Below are positions 12,591 to 24,592 of a DNA stretch of 64,000 bases, one piece after another. The stretch lies in assembly GCA_001949185.1 (NCBI GenBank), contig BDGG01000007.1:1136730-1200729 (forward strand). The letters run 5' to 3'. Each line of letters begins with the position of its first letter. Positions within the stretch are counted from its first letter, which is position 1. The notes under the pieces were generated by a model that was not told the DNA's origin, did no database searches, and was given only the letters and a program-made list of their open reading frames with translations. The DNA is from Ramazzottius varieornatus. Taxonomy: Eukaryota > Tardigrada > Eutardigrada > Parachela > Ramazzottiidae. The translations under genes and the position numbers were made by a program.

Positions 12591-13865
12591 TTCAACGAGT
12601 GATCTGTAAACGAATAGCAGGATTATCTATTGTCTAAGCTTACACACCATACGCATGATCGAGGTGATTATCGCCTGTTTACAGCCGCTTTTTCTTTCAT
12701 CTGCCTTTCATTTCATCTCGAGGGGAAGCGTGCGAACGAGTGGATTCCAACAAATCACGAATGTCGCTATATTCGGACCTATGTTACGCTCACCTCATAG
12801 CTACGATGTAAGACCTTCCAAAACCTGTCCGGTTAAGTGGGAATTTCATGGTATTCTCGTGCGTGATGCTGTTCCATACCCGCCATGAGAACCACCGTAC
12901 TACCAAACGTATACATCAAAGCGTTTCTAGCATTCTAGCTTTTTTTTCGACAACAAGCAGAAGATCAAAAAACGTTTTGGAGCTAAATTTCAAAATAAAG
13001 CTCTCGAACCGGTTTGCACCTCCGACAGTTAGAAGAAAGGCTAAAATTTATGAAACTAACTGGCGTGGCGATTTGAATTTTTAAGATTAAGGTGCGCGAG
13101 CAGCGGAGACGACTTTGCTGTAGCGGGCTGTAGTTGACAAGATGCAGCGCCATCTCTGTTGTCGAGCTCTTGCGGGGGAGGGGATGGGTGGCTGGTCGTT
13201 TAAAACCCCCCAGTACAAGTTTAAACAAGAAAAAGGTGTATTCCGGACTGAGTTTTGCCTGCGACCTCAGCTGTTGGCAGTAGACTTACTGGAAATTCTC
13301 AGTTTTTGGCGAATTTGGCGAATGAAGGAACAGGTGTCGAGCGCAGGTGTGCAGTGAGCATCAGAACACGACGACACGCACCTAGAAACAGCGGTTCCGT
13401 CACCGTTCGACTTGATTGAATTCACTCGAACGCTGAATAACTACAAGACTGTTTGGTTGACGAGAACTTGCACTGCGTGCATCCAGCCGGTAAACAGGCT
13501 GAACAAAAGCAGTTGGATTGAGCCAATCGCAAATTTATACAGGAAATGGAGAATTTCCAGCAACTCTAGTTGGCACCGTGTTAAGCACGTTCTGCACCGG
13601 GAAGCATTTGTACCAGCGTATCGGTGTGCTGGGCACCAAGAGGACACAGTGTGGGCTAAAGTGTCTGTGTATACTCCTGAAACGTTGCTAAATATCGATA
13701 CTCGAATGGAAAACGAGCCGACCGAGCACCAGTATTCTTGAATAGTCCTAACCCGGCAGGGCTGGATAAATCCGCTAACGAAGCACCAAATACGGTCGAT
13801 ATCAGGAAGCCTCCTGCTTGCTGTACTCCACATCTTTCTTTCCTCACATTTCTGATTTTCTTGTT

Positions 13866-14354
13866 ATGGAGGTACAGCAATTGCTCGTCGGGATAGCGGT
13901 GCTTGGGTTTACCTTCAGTGGACTATACCACACGGCGGAGGGACAATCAATTTCCGACCAACTGGGGAACAGTCCTCCAGCAGCCAATGCTTCGTCAAGT
14001 AAGCCAGTTTTCGTAGCGAACTACGAGCGCCCGTTAGTGCTTTCGCAGTTGGTTTGTAACAAGCTCTAAATATGAACTGTTGCAGATTCAACGACACAGA
14101 CCGCATCAAAGCGGATGTGGGGTTGGGGACCGTGGGGTGATTATGGAATGGGGGACGGAATGCGGGGCTTGCTTTGGGGGTTGACTCTTAGCGGGCATCT
14201 CCCTTCAGCGGCAGCCGCAGCACCGGCACCCGCACCCGCTGCCGTCTCACCGGCAGCGCCATCGCCGGTCTTGCCAGAGGTCTTGCTCCTGTTGTCGGAA
14301 ACGCAATTTCGTCGGCGTCGAGAGGCTCCGGATGTCGGTGGCGCTCTGCTGTGA
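13866..14354 (+). CDS. Small secreted Pro/Ala-rich protein (two exons)
   Basis: Exons 13866-13998 and 14086-14354 join in phase (donor a|gtaagc, acceptor tgttgcag|at) to give 133 residues. The protein begins MEVQQLLVGIAVLGFTFSGL, a good signal peptide, and continues with a Ser/Asn/Thr-rich linker. It then has a Trp/Gly motif (MWGWGPWGDYGMGDGM), an Ala-Pro block (AAAAAPAPAPAAV) and a basic tail (RRRREAP). No known domain is recognised. The composition would suit an extracellular or cuticular low-complexity protein, which is inference. It lies between the arms of the inverted repeat. Support is the signal peptide plus one consistent intron. Confidence 0.5.
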
Positions 14355-14941
14355 TTTATTACTTACACCTTCCCGTTGTCAGCTTGACCTTATCCGAATA
14401 TCATGCTTCATGTTAGACCGATACTTCTGACATTTCTAGTACGTCCCGAAGCAGATTTCTACGTGCTGAAGAAGCTGGTGGGTAGGTTGCGTTTGGCAAA
14501 CGCATGCGTCACCGCAACATCACATGACGACGTGCCGTACTGTAGAGCGGCGTTGTGGTTTGTTTTTCTGCGGTTGCCTGAGTCTCCAGAAGTGAATTCC
14601 AAATTCACCGCACACTCCTTCTTAAGCATGTTCCTGTGACGTACTAAAGAAGTGTGACTTATTATTGTCCATGGACGGAAACCGAATACCATAGTTGTTT
14701 CGAACCTTCGCGCTCAACTGGGGCGACGTGCATGGTTGGCCAGTCAGTCAGTCCACAGAAATACCGTTTAAACTGTAGAAAACGACGATTTTTCACTTTG
14801 ATAACCATAGCTAATTGCACGTGACGAAGCCAAAAATTCCAAGTATATCAGGACTAGGTCGGTATGAAGATATCCAGTGAAAATCTCCCGCATGGAAATA
14901 CCAACGGAGCATTGTTTCGAATACTTGATTGCTGGTTCGTA

Positions 14942-15078
14942 AAATGTCGAAAGTGCTTCCCAGCCCGTGATCAAATTTGAATGGTTTGGTGTGTCTAAAC
15001 AAGTTCACTGTGATTGTAGTAATGTGTTCACAACTGCTAGTCAAATTTGACCACGGGCTGTGAAGCACTTTCGACATT
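14942..15078. repeat. Foldback with 38-bp arms
   Basis: Arms 14942-14979 and 15041-15078 are complementary with few mismatches (core tgtcgaaagtgcttc) around a 61-bp spacer. This is a non-coding small palindromic repeat. Confidence 0.65.
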
Positions 15079-16850
15079 GTAGTGCTTCAAATGGGCTTTT
15101 TAACATCACGTCAGACCTCCTTTTCTTCCAAGGAAGATATCTCATCAACATTGCTTTCCTTGAGCTTCTGGATTGTTTCAGATCGGTCTTAATCGGAGCT
15201 ACTCATCGTCTTTGCATCAGCATCGGTCCGAAGAAGATGATGCAGTGTGGAACGAAGAAGCACCTAACTGCCCTAAGGCGGGCTCCTCTGGCCTTCCATT
15301 TAGCTTCAGTCTCCTTGGCTGCATATGTGCCAAAGCCATAGCACTTATAGCGCCCGATCTACCGAAGCTAAAGAGAAAGCCAGAGAGGCCTGCCTTTCGT
15401 TTCGCCTGGTTTCTTTTTTTGCGCTTGCTGAGTGCATGGCAGGCACAGAACGGAATGGGCCGTCTTATCACTGAAGCTTTCCTTCGGTTTCTACAGTAAA
15501 ACCTAGCAAACTTAAGTCTATGAGACATGAAAGTTCCTGACTTGCACCAAAAAGCCAACAAAAAACCACCAAACAGAACCCAAACGTGTCCCAAATCTGT
15601 TTTGGATGGAGTCAAGGCTTTAGACACTCTCATGACCGGGTACAAGGCCGACAGGTTGAACTCCCTGAGCCGCTGCCCGATATTACAGAAATCACTCCGG
15701 CGCCTTCGAGGAATCCGGCGCTCAGGCAACAATTCGCACTCTTGCTACAAAATAAGCAAGAAACCGCAGCGCACTACTCAATCTGAATATCCCGATGACA
15801 TCAGAGGGCTTCGCACCCCGAAGCCCCTGCCAGCACGCACCTCGGAGTCGGCGCTTCGCGCCTTCTTTGTTCGGTGGACGATAACCTCGAATGGTACCTG
15901 GGTGTGGGTCCCCTGTACCTACAGTCCATGCGTCCCCCGTGGGCAGCGCATTGACTGTAGATAAGCTGAGCAGGCATAAAAATCTCGGATCGATGTCGCA
16001 AGCGCACCTATGGCCACTGGGGCCCTGCATGAATCAAAGCTGTTTTTGCTCTTAGATTTCAGCGAAAACATGTCGACCTTCCAACGCGTCAACATTTACT
16101 AAAAAAGAGCCTTCATGCGCTCGGTGGGTCTTCTCAGTTCCGGCGGTGTTCGGTCAGAAATGTGGGCAATACATGGAAATCAGTATCCTCAGACCCGTAC
16201 ACGTCGGCTTACCGTTCTGAAACGCAAATGTTTCATAAACCATGAGCACTCGTGTTTTTTCTCTCGGGTCCTCTGAATCCCGTAATCAACGTGCGAGCCG
16301 AGGGCGAGGTTTGTGCTTGCGTTTTAAAGCCAGAAGCTTCAAGTATAAAAATAGCTGTTAATGTAGAATGCGGACGGAGGTTACCTATTAATAAAAATGA
16401 CTTATAGTAAGCCACAATATGTTGATATTTGAACAAGGTTTGATAAAATAAGCTGGGCGAGCCGCGGGCGAGCACCTGCCTGCGCCTACCGAATACGTCC
16501 GGTCCGAATTTCGTTGCCGGAACGGATTTCCCATACATATCTCTTAAAACCGAAAGATTACATCAGCTATTCAACCAATATGTGCCTGTGGCCCATATCT
16601 TTTCTATCACGCAGAGTGCTGTTCGTCATACGAAGTACTGGTGTGAACATGGAAAACGTCAGGCTTGGCGAATATTTTCTGTCTGTCTGTACTGTGGGTC
16701 CTTCTGATGCTTAATCAGTGCGGTCCTCCTCGTACCACTGTGTACCTCAGAAACAGACGTACATGTTGCCGATCGCGACGACCGAGCGTCCCAGATATCT
16801 TCAGTTGTTTATTGTGAGCCAATAATCGACTGGCATCACCAGTTTTCAAA
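15079..16850. other. No supported gene
   Basis: The part 15200-16030 is more GC-rich than its surroundings and open on both strands, for example about 170 codons on the minus strand from 15732. None of the frames has a recognisable domain, a coherent splice pattern or a signal peptide. I could not identify a feature here. Confidence 0.3.
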
Positions 16851-16940
16851 AATTTCAGTCGGCGATTCCATCATTAGTTTCTGTGCAACTGCAGGCCGTT
16901 TTCACCAAACCAGTGACCACTGTGACGCAGTTTTTACTAG

Positions 16941-18318
16941 ATGGTAGAAACTTACGTTTTACTTATCCGGCTGATACCATTCTCAATTATGCCTTTCCTA
17001 AAGGGTGAAACGATAACTGCCGAGATAGTTGTACTTGGTGAGATCCCGCCGAAAAGTATTGTTTTACTGGCAGTACAAGGCCCAGCGGTAGAGGATGTAC
17101 GGCAGCGCTACGCTGAAATTATTTTTGTCCAGACGCATTTGCTGTCTCTTGAGCATTGTCCCGCTGCGGTTGACAGTTTGGAATACCGTTTATCCAGTTG
17201 GTACTACGGACGGTCATTCATTCCCAACGTTACTGTAGTGTTGTCTCCAGGTGAAACTTGTCTGCTCCCTATGATCAATTTCTTAGTGTTGTCACTCCAC
17301 GATTGACCTTTACAGCCAGAGTGTACAACATGCATCCCTGCCAGTGCCAATTTTATATAACTGATTGGTTTTTAAATCGAGTTGCAGTACGGTAGTCTTG
17401 TGCACACAACTTCCGATCAAAATTTCGCTCTCGTAGTGATGCATTTTGTGACATATATGTACGCACCGTATCCCACACAAACTTCACGCCGATCTTTAGG
17501 TATGTGTGCCGGCATCCCGCAGAAGCTGAATCAGTGGGCTACTAACCATAATGTTTTGGTCCTGACTACGTAAATCCATTTCGTGACTAACTAGTTAATG
17601 ACTAACTCCTGACTACGTAAGCTCATTTTGTAAATTACTTTCCCTGGCTGACGGTGCGTCGGTGTCATAGGGTTGGGTTTGACTCTTCAGTGCGGAACCG
17701 GTGGCAGAGTCCTGCATACATTACCCTCACGCTCCCTTCACTGAATATGCCGGAGTTCTACGGCCAACTATTAACTCGGTACAAATGGACCACAGTGTTC
17801 GTGGTGGCGGAATCTAGATCTCTACTGGCATACCCCGGCAACCTGGAACGCTTTTTGACCGGAGCAAAGAGGGTGGGTACTCAGTCGACAGCGATGACCT
17901 ACGATGCACCCGACAATGGCAGCGAAATCCTGGATATCCTAAACAGATTTGCTGGTCCAAACCAAGGTACTGCGAGATGTAGTGATCTATCATTCCGGCG
18001 TGCACTGACCCGACTTTTTGTAGTGCTGTTTTTCTTTGGATACGCGCAACTTTTCCGAAGTTTTGTGGTCTGTTCTTAATTCTCTCAGTTCTGGTTCACT
18101 GAAAGATCAAGTGTAAAAGCGTCTTTCGTTTTCCAGATCAAAGCAGCGCAGCTGAACATGACGAATGGCGAATACGTATGGTTTCACTTCTTCAGTACTG
18201 TATGCTCATAGTCCACTATACCTTGGCGAATTTGCAGATCTACCTCACATTGGATTACTTACCACTCCCGGAATTTTATGGATCATTTGTGCCGGTGTAT
18301 AACGATACGCTTGACGAT
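16941..18318 (+). pseudogene. ANF-receptor-type ectodomain fragments (receptor guanylate cyclase-like), probably decayed
   Basis: Several exon-like blocks in correct order resemble the extracellular ligand-binding domain of natriuretic-peptide receptors and receptor guanylate cyclases. They are GPAVEDVRQRYAEI with LSSWYYGR (16941-17300), CAGIPQKLNQWATNHNVLVL (17382-17570), SLNMPEFYGQLLTRYKWTTV with YDAPDNGSEILDILNRF (17690-17960), and KAAQLNMTNGEYVWFHFF (18140-18195). The last matches the conserved GLTNGDYVFFH-type segment. A further block, 18238-18318, ends at a gtaagt donor. Joining them needs frame changes: after LNRFAGPNQ the likely continuation VLRDVVIYHSGVH lies in another frame. No transmembrane segment, kinase-homology or cyclase domain follows within reach. 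I read it as a truncated, frameshifted relic. A strongly divergent gene with missed exons remains possible. Confidence 0.5.
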
Positions 18319-18690
18319 GTAAGTGTGCAAAGTGGCAGTCTAGCCTGCTCGATTCCAAAAACCCGATAACCGTTTTTCCACCAACGCTGCTCCTTGCTTT
18401 CGGAGTTCTGCGAAATAAAATAGAAACGAGGCGTCATAAACTAATGTTTCTGTGGCTAAGACTCGGCCCACCCTCGGTTTCTCAGTGAAGCTGAGGGCTC
18501 TGGGAGGTAAACCCGATGTGCTGGATGTTGCTCCAGCACAAACCATAAAAGAATCCAGAGGGTTCTCTAATTTCTCCCGATGGGGAGGTGGAGCCTAATC
18601 GGAATGAGTTTTTGATTGGTCACCTGCTCGCTTGCGGCGTGCTGACTTTCGTGAAATTTCGTTTTCCGAATTTCGGTCGTGGTCAGAAGC

Positions 18691-18826
18691 ATCGCTGGAA
18701 AAAAACATCATCAGCGTCACAGAGCCTTAGCTGAGCGAATCAAAGCGCTAACGCCGCCCCTTGCATGAGCGGTCTGACGCAGATGCCCTGTGACGTCAAT
18801 TAATGATGTTTTTTTTATCCAGCGAT
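18691..18826. mobile_element. Short MITE-like foldback
   Basis: The ends atcgctggaaaaaaacatca and the complement tgatgttttttttatccagcgat are inverted repeats of about 35 bp around a 65-bp centre. Non-coding. No clear target-site duplication is seen. Confidence 0.5.
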
Positions 18827-20262
18827 ACCTCTGATGGTGGTGCGACATTTGGGTATCTCCGTATGAGAATGCGTCCAAAGTGTGTCTGACCACATTGTTC
18901 AGGAGAACGGTTTAAAGTTTGTGGACCCTAAAGTCTCACTGTAACGAGATTTACGCCTACATCAAACAGATCCCGAGAAACACGAATCTGAAGTCAGGAT
19001 TAAGTTCCTACCACAGATCAGAAAGTTACTAGCGGCAACCCAAAAGAGCGTGAAGATTGTGTGGTGCATAAATCGGCACGCATGACGGTCAAATACGATT
19101 TGCGCAGCTGTTCTCGATCGTTCAATAAAACACCAGCTTTAGTCGCACAACATGCATCGGACGTGGTCGCTGATGCGCGTCTCCGGCTGGAGTGCGTTGC
19201 CGACGCTAAGACTGCCCCTTAACACCCCTGTGGTTTCTGATTTATTAGCTCGAATCTTTCAACCGTTCTCTCTGGTTTCATTACCGCGGCAAATGCGGCA
19301 AATTGAACCTATGGTACGGTTCCCTATTCCAAAGAACTTGATGTTATAAAAAGCCAATTGCGAGCGAAAATGCTTTGGACACATTCTCATATGGGGATAT
19401 TGTTTTTCTCCATCTTAACTCGCATGGCAAACTATCTCATTATGTGACCGTCATGGAAATCTAACTTCATGAGAAACGAGCGCTAAAGACAGGAAACGAC
19501 CGGAGAAAGATCGGATCGGCAAATTTGACTCGCTGCATCTTCTACGCTCTTCACTGAAAGCTGGAGTTCGCTGTGTAGTGCCGGAACCGATTTCCAAGGT
19601 ACAGCCTGCTTTCCAGCAGCTGAGATTTTTCGGCCAGCATTAGGCTGGTCTCGGATAAGATAGGATAACAGTTTTTGTTCATTTCTATCCGCGGTTGAAA
19701 AGAATGAATAAGGACGGATGAAAACAGAGAAAAACCACGGTACTGCGGTATCCTGTGACATGGCCGTGAATATTTTTACGGGCATGAAACGTCGTTGCGC
19801 AGAACCATCGAGGGAGTACAGTAGTATTCTTCCATAATCTTCATTCTTAGACTGGAGGACTTGCCTCGGTTATTGCATTCCCCACCGCAGAGCTTTCTTC
19901 CTCGACGTTGCTAAGATGATCCTTACAGCCGCGAAAATGACTTTGTTTGCCCTAAGTGTGCCGTCTATCCCGAGCTATACGAGTCATTTATGTTTCTGCC
20001 TGCGTTTGATGCACCAGAAGGCGGTACTTTTCCTTTCCCGAGTGCCGCTCCCTGGAGTAATCGAGGTGCACGTGAACCAGAGGAGCCGGAAGCACTCGGC
20101 TGGCGAACTCCATAGGAAGCGCGTCGCAACGACTTCGAGTCTTGATCACTTGTCCAGGCAGCCGGCCTGATCCGACAGCGATGTTGCCAAATACCTCGTC
20201 GCATTGATTTCACTGAACGTTATTTTCACTCGGGACTGAGGTCGACGGGTCAGCTTGGTCCA
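18827..20262. other. No supported gene
   Basis: One block, about 19950-20110, reads CAVYPELYESFMFLPAFDAP in an open frame ending at TAG near 20113. It looks coding-like, but I cannot assign a family or connect it to an exon on either side. Otherwise nothing recognisable is present. Confidence 0.25.
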
Positions 20263-20289
20263 ATGCATCTGTGCGGAAGTTCTAGTTCA

Positions 20290-21290
20290 TTGGAAATGCT
20301 AAACACAAGTTTTCGATCAGACGGTGTGTTGCCGGTTACCTTTCTTCGGTACTTGTGGTTGTGTGAACTATATCATCCGACAAGTCCACAAGATAGTAAT
20401 GATAACAACGCTAGAGCTTCAGGATTTTTTTTACGTTCGGAAAATACAATTCTTACGCATTAGCCACTTTCATGAGTGTCTCGGCAATTATTGGCGTTCC
20501 AGAGTACTTCATTTATTACATGCGGGAAATTTCTACCTTGGACTTTTTCATCCTGGTCCGGCTGAAAAACCATGCTTCGAACATTATTCAAGTGTACTTC
20601 ATCTTCTCTGTCCTCTTCAAGTGCCGGAAAAAGATCACCGACTTTTTCAGAGCATTCGCGAAATTTGGAATTCCCGCTGTCATAACCGAAAGCAAAGCAG
20701 ACGAGTTGCGAGGACGCTTTTCTTTTCCGTGTCACTGCTGGCCCTATCTTTATTCTACTGAAGCTCTCAGCAAACCGCTTGGCTTGTTCGGCAACATGGT
20801 CTCAGCATTCAGCATTCAGCGATTCCTTATTTGATTGCAATCATTGCGGATATGTCTTCGCAACTGTCTTATATTTTGCCGATTTTGGGCATAGCTGCAG
20901 GCTTTCGCGGTGTCCACGTGCGTATCAAAAATTCAGTTACTTCCAACGCCGACTACAAAGGTCCTGTCAAAAGCACTGGGCGAAGAGATGCAGAACCCTT
21001 CTTTTCTTCAACACTTGGTGCGAAAGTTGAATAACACATTCGGGTTCCTCATTTTGCTGAACTGTATTCGCGATATGGTCGCTGTGGTAGGAATCACTGC
21101 ATTGGTCTTGCAAGTCCCTGACAAACAGGAGTTCGCGGAAAATGATGCCGCCCACGCAGCACGAGTTGAGATTAGAGTACATCAGAACTACTGAGACTAT
21201 ACTATTACCGTCATTACTCTGGCTAATGCCGGGCTGAGGATTGGGGCCTGCTTATATTGCAACTGGACTGTGAGAGCACACCATCAAAAT
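20290..21290 (+). pseudogene. Decayed gustatory-receptor-like 7TM gene
   Basis: Successive stretches match the first exon of the intact receptor at 32.6-35.4 kb. STLDFFILVRLKNHASNIIQ parallels VTLDFFVLIRLINNNAVGVQ. LNNTFGFLILLNCIRDMVAV parallels FNEAFGLLVLLQCVRDLVAV. LRIGACLYCNWTVR parallels IRISVCLYCSKAV. The matches are spread over three frames, with changes near 20740, 20830 and 20960. A TGA at about 21192 stands where the intact gene has TGG (HQNY-stop-DY against DRWDY). The last two exons are absent, because the sequence runs directly into the right arm of the inverted repeat at 21356. This is clearly a pseudogene. Confidence 0.75.
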
Positions 21291-21355
21291 TTACCTTTTA
21301 AGTCAATGTACCTGATAGTCAACTCTGCATGTCCATCGCCGAATTCTGCCTAAAT

Positions 21356-23275
21356 CCTTTCGCCGAGTTCTGCCTAAACTTACATCGACGCGGCCTGTGA
21401 TTTCGAACCGAAAATTCGAACGAAAAGCAACGAAGTCTCTCTCTTCCCCCCTGCAGGTGGCGCTACGATGGACAAATCACTTCCTATTATAGCGACAGAT
21501 GAGAGTAGACAACAGGCCACAGCAAGACCAACGATAAACGGCCCGGATCCAAAAAACGCCTGTTTTCAAACATCAGATGGCTCAAAATTCGAAGGAAAGA
21601 AACACAGAAAACGCTATCTTCATTCTGTCAAGAACAGCTCTTTCTGTGTCCGAAAACAGGCAGTTCTGGAACACTGATTAGTGTTTATTGTATATTAGAA
21701 AAGCTCTGAACTGGCTGTTCTTTCGAGTAAAAAAACAGGCTTACTTCCGGCACAGACTGGACTGTTTTTCCTAGCTGAAGCAGAGATGAAAAACATGATT
21801 TCTGATAGAAAACTTAATTTCACCGAGATGCAACCAAAACCGCGCTAAACCTCGTGGAACACTACAACACGACGAGTCTGCGACTGCACAAAATATAGCG
21901 AAAAGATCATAGAAGATTAGAGGAAGCCATGCATAGGAAAACTGGAGATCGTGTATCNNNNNNNNNNNNNNNNNNNNNNNNNNNNNNNNNNNNNNNNNNN
22001 NNNNNNNNNNNNNNNNNNNNNNNNNNNNNNNNNNNNNNNNNNNNNNNNNNNNNNNNNNNNNNNNNNNNNNNNNNNNNNNNNNNNNNNNNNNNNNNNNNNN
22101 NNNNNNNNNNNNNNNNNNNNNNNNNNNNNNNNNNNNNNNNNNNNNNNNNNNNNNNNNNNNNNNNNNNNNNNNNNNNNNNNNNNNNNNNNNNNNNNNNNNN
22201 NNNNNNNNNNNNNNNNNNNNNNNNNNNNNNNNNNNNNNNNNNNNNNNNNNNNNNNNNNNNNNNNNNNNNNNNNNNNNNNNNNNNNNNNNNNNNNNNNNNN
22301 NNNNNNNNNNNNNNNNNNNNNNNNNNNNNNNNNNNNNNNNNNNNNNNNNNNNNNNNNNNNNNNNNNNNNNNNNNNNNNNNNNNNNNNNNNNNNNNNNNNN
22401 NNNNNNNNNNNNNNNNNNNNNNNNNNNNNNNNNNNNNNNNNNNNNNNNNNNNNNNNNNNNNNNNNNNNNNNNNNNNNNNNNNNNNNNNNNNNNNNNNNNN
22501 NNNNNNNNNNNNNNNNNNNNNNNNNNNNNNNNNNNNNNNNNNNNNNNNNNNNNNNNNNNNNACAGACGTTCCTTTCCGACTGCAATTTGGAAGACCTGCG
22601 TACAAGAAGCAGACATCAGTCACCAGGCAGCCAGAATCCGCGCCAGTTCATATCTGAATTCTATCAACCTAAAAATGATTGACGCTATGCGTCAGACTGC
22701 TTACTTGATGGAACCGCGAGCTCGCTCGTCAGATCGGCTCTCCGTCCTGATTGGTAATAGTTCATGAGACCCTTGTCCGTTTCAGGAGTAGCCGTAATAC
22801 TTCTGAAAGCAAAACTGCGGTAGAAGTAAAAGCAATTAATCAACGGTTATCATAACCAGCTCAACCAAGCCTGCATACATCTCCAAACGGCATAGTCTGC
22901 AGATTCTTCGGCTCATGGTCAAACAAGCCCTAATCTCTAGCCTTAAGAAAGTAGGATCTTTACCTTGAGGTGGATGAACCGAGCTCGGGCGAGAACACGC
23001 GAGGCGACGGGAACAAACGAGATTACCAGAACGGTAGTTGGACTCCATTCCTCCGGTTTTTATCGTGCCCATCGGTCGGACAGGGCATTCTCAGCTCCAG
23101 AGCAAAGTCTTGTCATCTCGCCAAGCCATACACAAAACACAGCTTATGGAAGTTGGTCAAGAAAGTGATCGATTTCTGCAGAGCAAAACGTTCCAGGGAG
23201 CAAAATTCGGAATGGCCGCTTGCCCGAAACAGAAGTGTTGAATCAAGCCAGGCTCGATCGATTCAAGCCAGGAAA
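21356..23275. repeat. Right arm of the large inverted repeat (contains N gap 21958-22561)
   Basis: This is the reverse complement of 9191-11334. Its 604-N gap aligns with 74 known bases of the left arm (10658-10731), giving a true length of about 1390 bp against about 1391 bp. Apart from the gaps only a one-base difference (tccatatgc against tcctatgc) was noticed. The intact Gly/Tyr-rich gene begins 490 bp beyond its outer edge. Confidence 0.9.
21958..22561. other. Assembly gap (604 N)
   Basis: Unknown bases inside the right arm. The homologous stretch in the left arm is fully sequenced and only 74 bp long, so the gap length is probably not real. Confidence 0.95.
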
Positions 23276-23765
23276 ATTTCCAGCTGTATGACTGAGGCCC
23301 CGCCTCCATCCTTATTTTGTTTGACATGCGCTTTCTCAGCGCGTACGACCGAACTGCCTCAAAAATCAGCCACAAAACAAAAACAAGCCACATGATTAAC
23401 TACAAAGTCGCTCTGCTTTGGTGCAGCAGTGCGCGACTGAATCGTGCCATTTTAACCGGGCGGCATGCTTGGCGCCGCACATCCTGCTTACTGTTTAAAC
23501 TGTCAGGCTGACCGATGAAAAAGCAAGGAAGTCGGTGGTAGAGCTTGATGGCCATGGGTTAATCTCCCAGCAGCTGTTCTACAGTACTGTACATGTGAAG
23601 CGAGGACAACTAAAAGCAGCTTGTAAGTTGTAACTGCATATAAAGCGGTGCAAGACAACGCTACCCGGTAGTCTTAACTGGCAATTTCATTTTCTTGGCT
23701 AAAGCCTTGCAAGGTCACTTCGCTCCCTTCTAATAGACTCATTTCTGTTTCACGCCCTAGCAAAC

Positions 23766-24592
23766 ATGTCGTCTGGACACTATGGTGGTTCCTCTGGCGG
23801 CTACGGCGGATCTCACGGGGGAGGTAAGTTTCTCAACGTTGCACAACGGGCGGAAATGGAGATACATTTGGAAACTCTTCTTCTTTGGAGATCACTCGTA
23901 CGGAGGTAGTTACGGTGGTGGTTACGGTGGTGGTCACGGAGGAATGGCGCACTATACCGAACCTAACCGTGGATATGGCCATCTAGCCCACCAAGGCGGC
24001 GGATATGGAGGCTCTTCTGGTCACCACGTAGGTCCATACGGTGCCAGCCATGGATCAACTGGCCACTACGGTGGTATGCCCGGTTCACACCATGCTGACG
24101 CTTATTATACCGACCAAAACCGCGGATACGGCAACCTCAGCCATCAAAGCCATCAAGGCGGCCAGGGAGGCTCATCCGGTGGATACGGTGGATCGTCAGG
24201 CGGGTATGGTGGATCGTCTGGACAGCAGGGCGGATACGGTGGCCAGCAGGGTGGAGGCTATGGCGGATCGTCTGACCACTACGGAGGAACCCAAGGAGGC
24301 TATCAAGGCCAAGGTGGATATGGCTACTCGTCGAACCGGGACCGAAGCTACGGAGGTCCCACTAGAGGATACGGCTCGTCTTCTGGACACTACACCAGTT
24401 CTCAAGGAGGACAGCAGGGCGCGGCTGGTCAGTACTATGGAGGAAGCGACTCCTCTGGACACGGCTATCGTGGACAGTACGGTAAGCTGATTACTTGTAC
24501 ACTGCAGACTGCAGCCTTGAGAACTTTGTGTCCGATAAAACAGATCTTGATGGCGCTTTTTCCTCGTTGCAGATCACGGTCGCAGCCATTAG
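23766..24592 (+). CDS. Glycine/tyrosine-rich low-complexity protein
   Basis: Three exons join in phase: 23766-23823, 23891-24481 and 24573-24592. They give 222 residues from MSSGHYGGSSGGYGGS to a short end, DHGRSH. The whole protein is built of degenerate GGYGGSSG, GHYGG and SGQQGGYGG repeats with two copies of a YT(E/D)xNRGYG(H/N)L motif. There is no signal peptide, membrane segment or folded domain. Such Gly/Tyr/Ser/Gln composition is typical of intrinsically disordered, phase-separating proteins, or of cuticle and silk-like proteins. With no signal peptide the former is more likely, though this is inference. The 3' exon adds only seven codons. A broken copy lies at 12.3-12.6 kb on the opposite strand. 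Confidence 0.75.

Noticed and set aside
13412-13833. Overlapping frames on both strands of about 110-130 codons
   Set aside because: No recognisable domain and no consistent exon joins. Equal openness on both strands suggests chance.
15217-15732. Minus-strand frame of 171 codons and overlapping plus-strand frames
   Set aside because: Both strands are open because of base composition. The products are Arg/Ser-rich with no domain, splice pattern or signal peptide.
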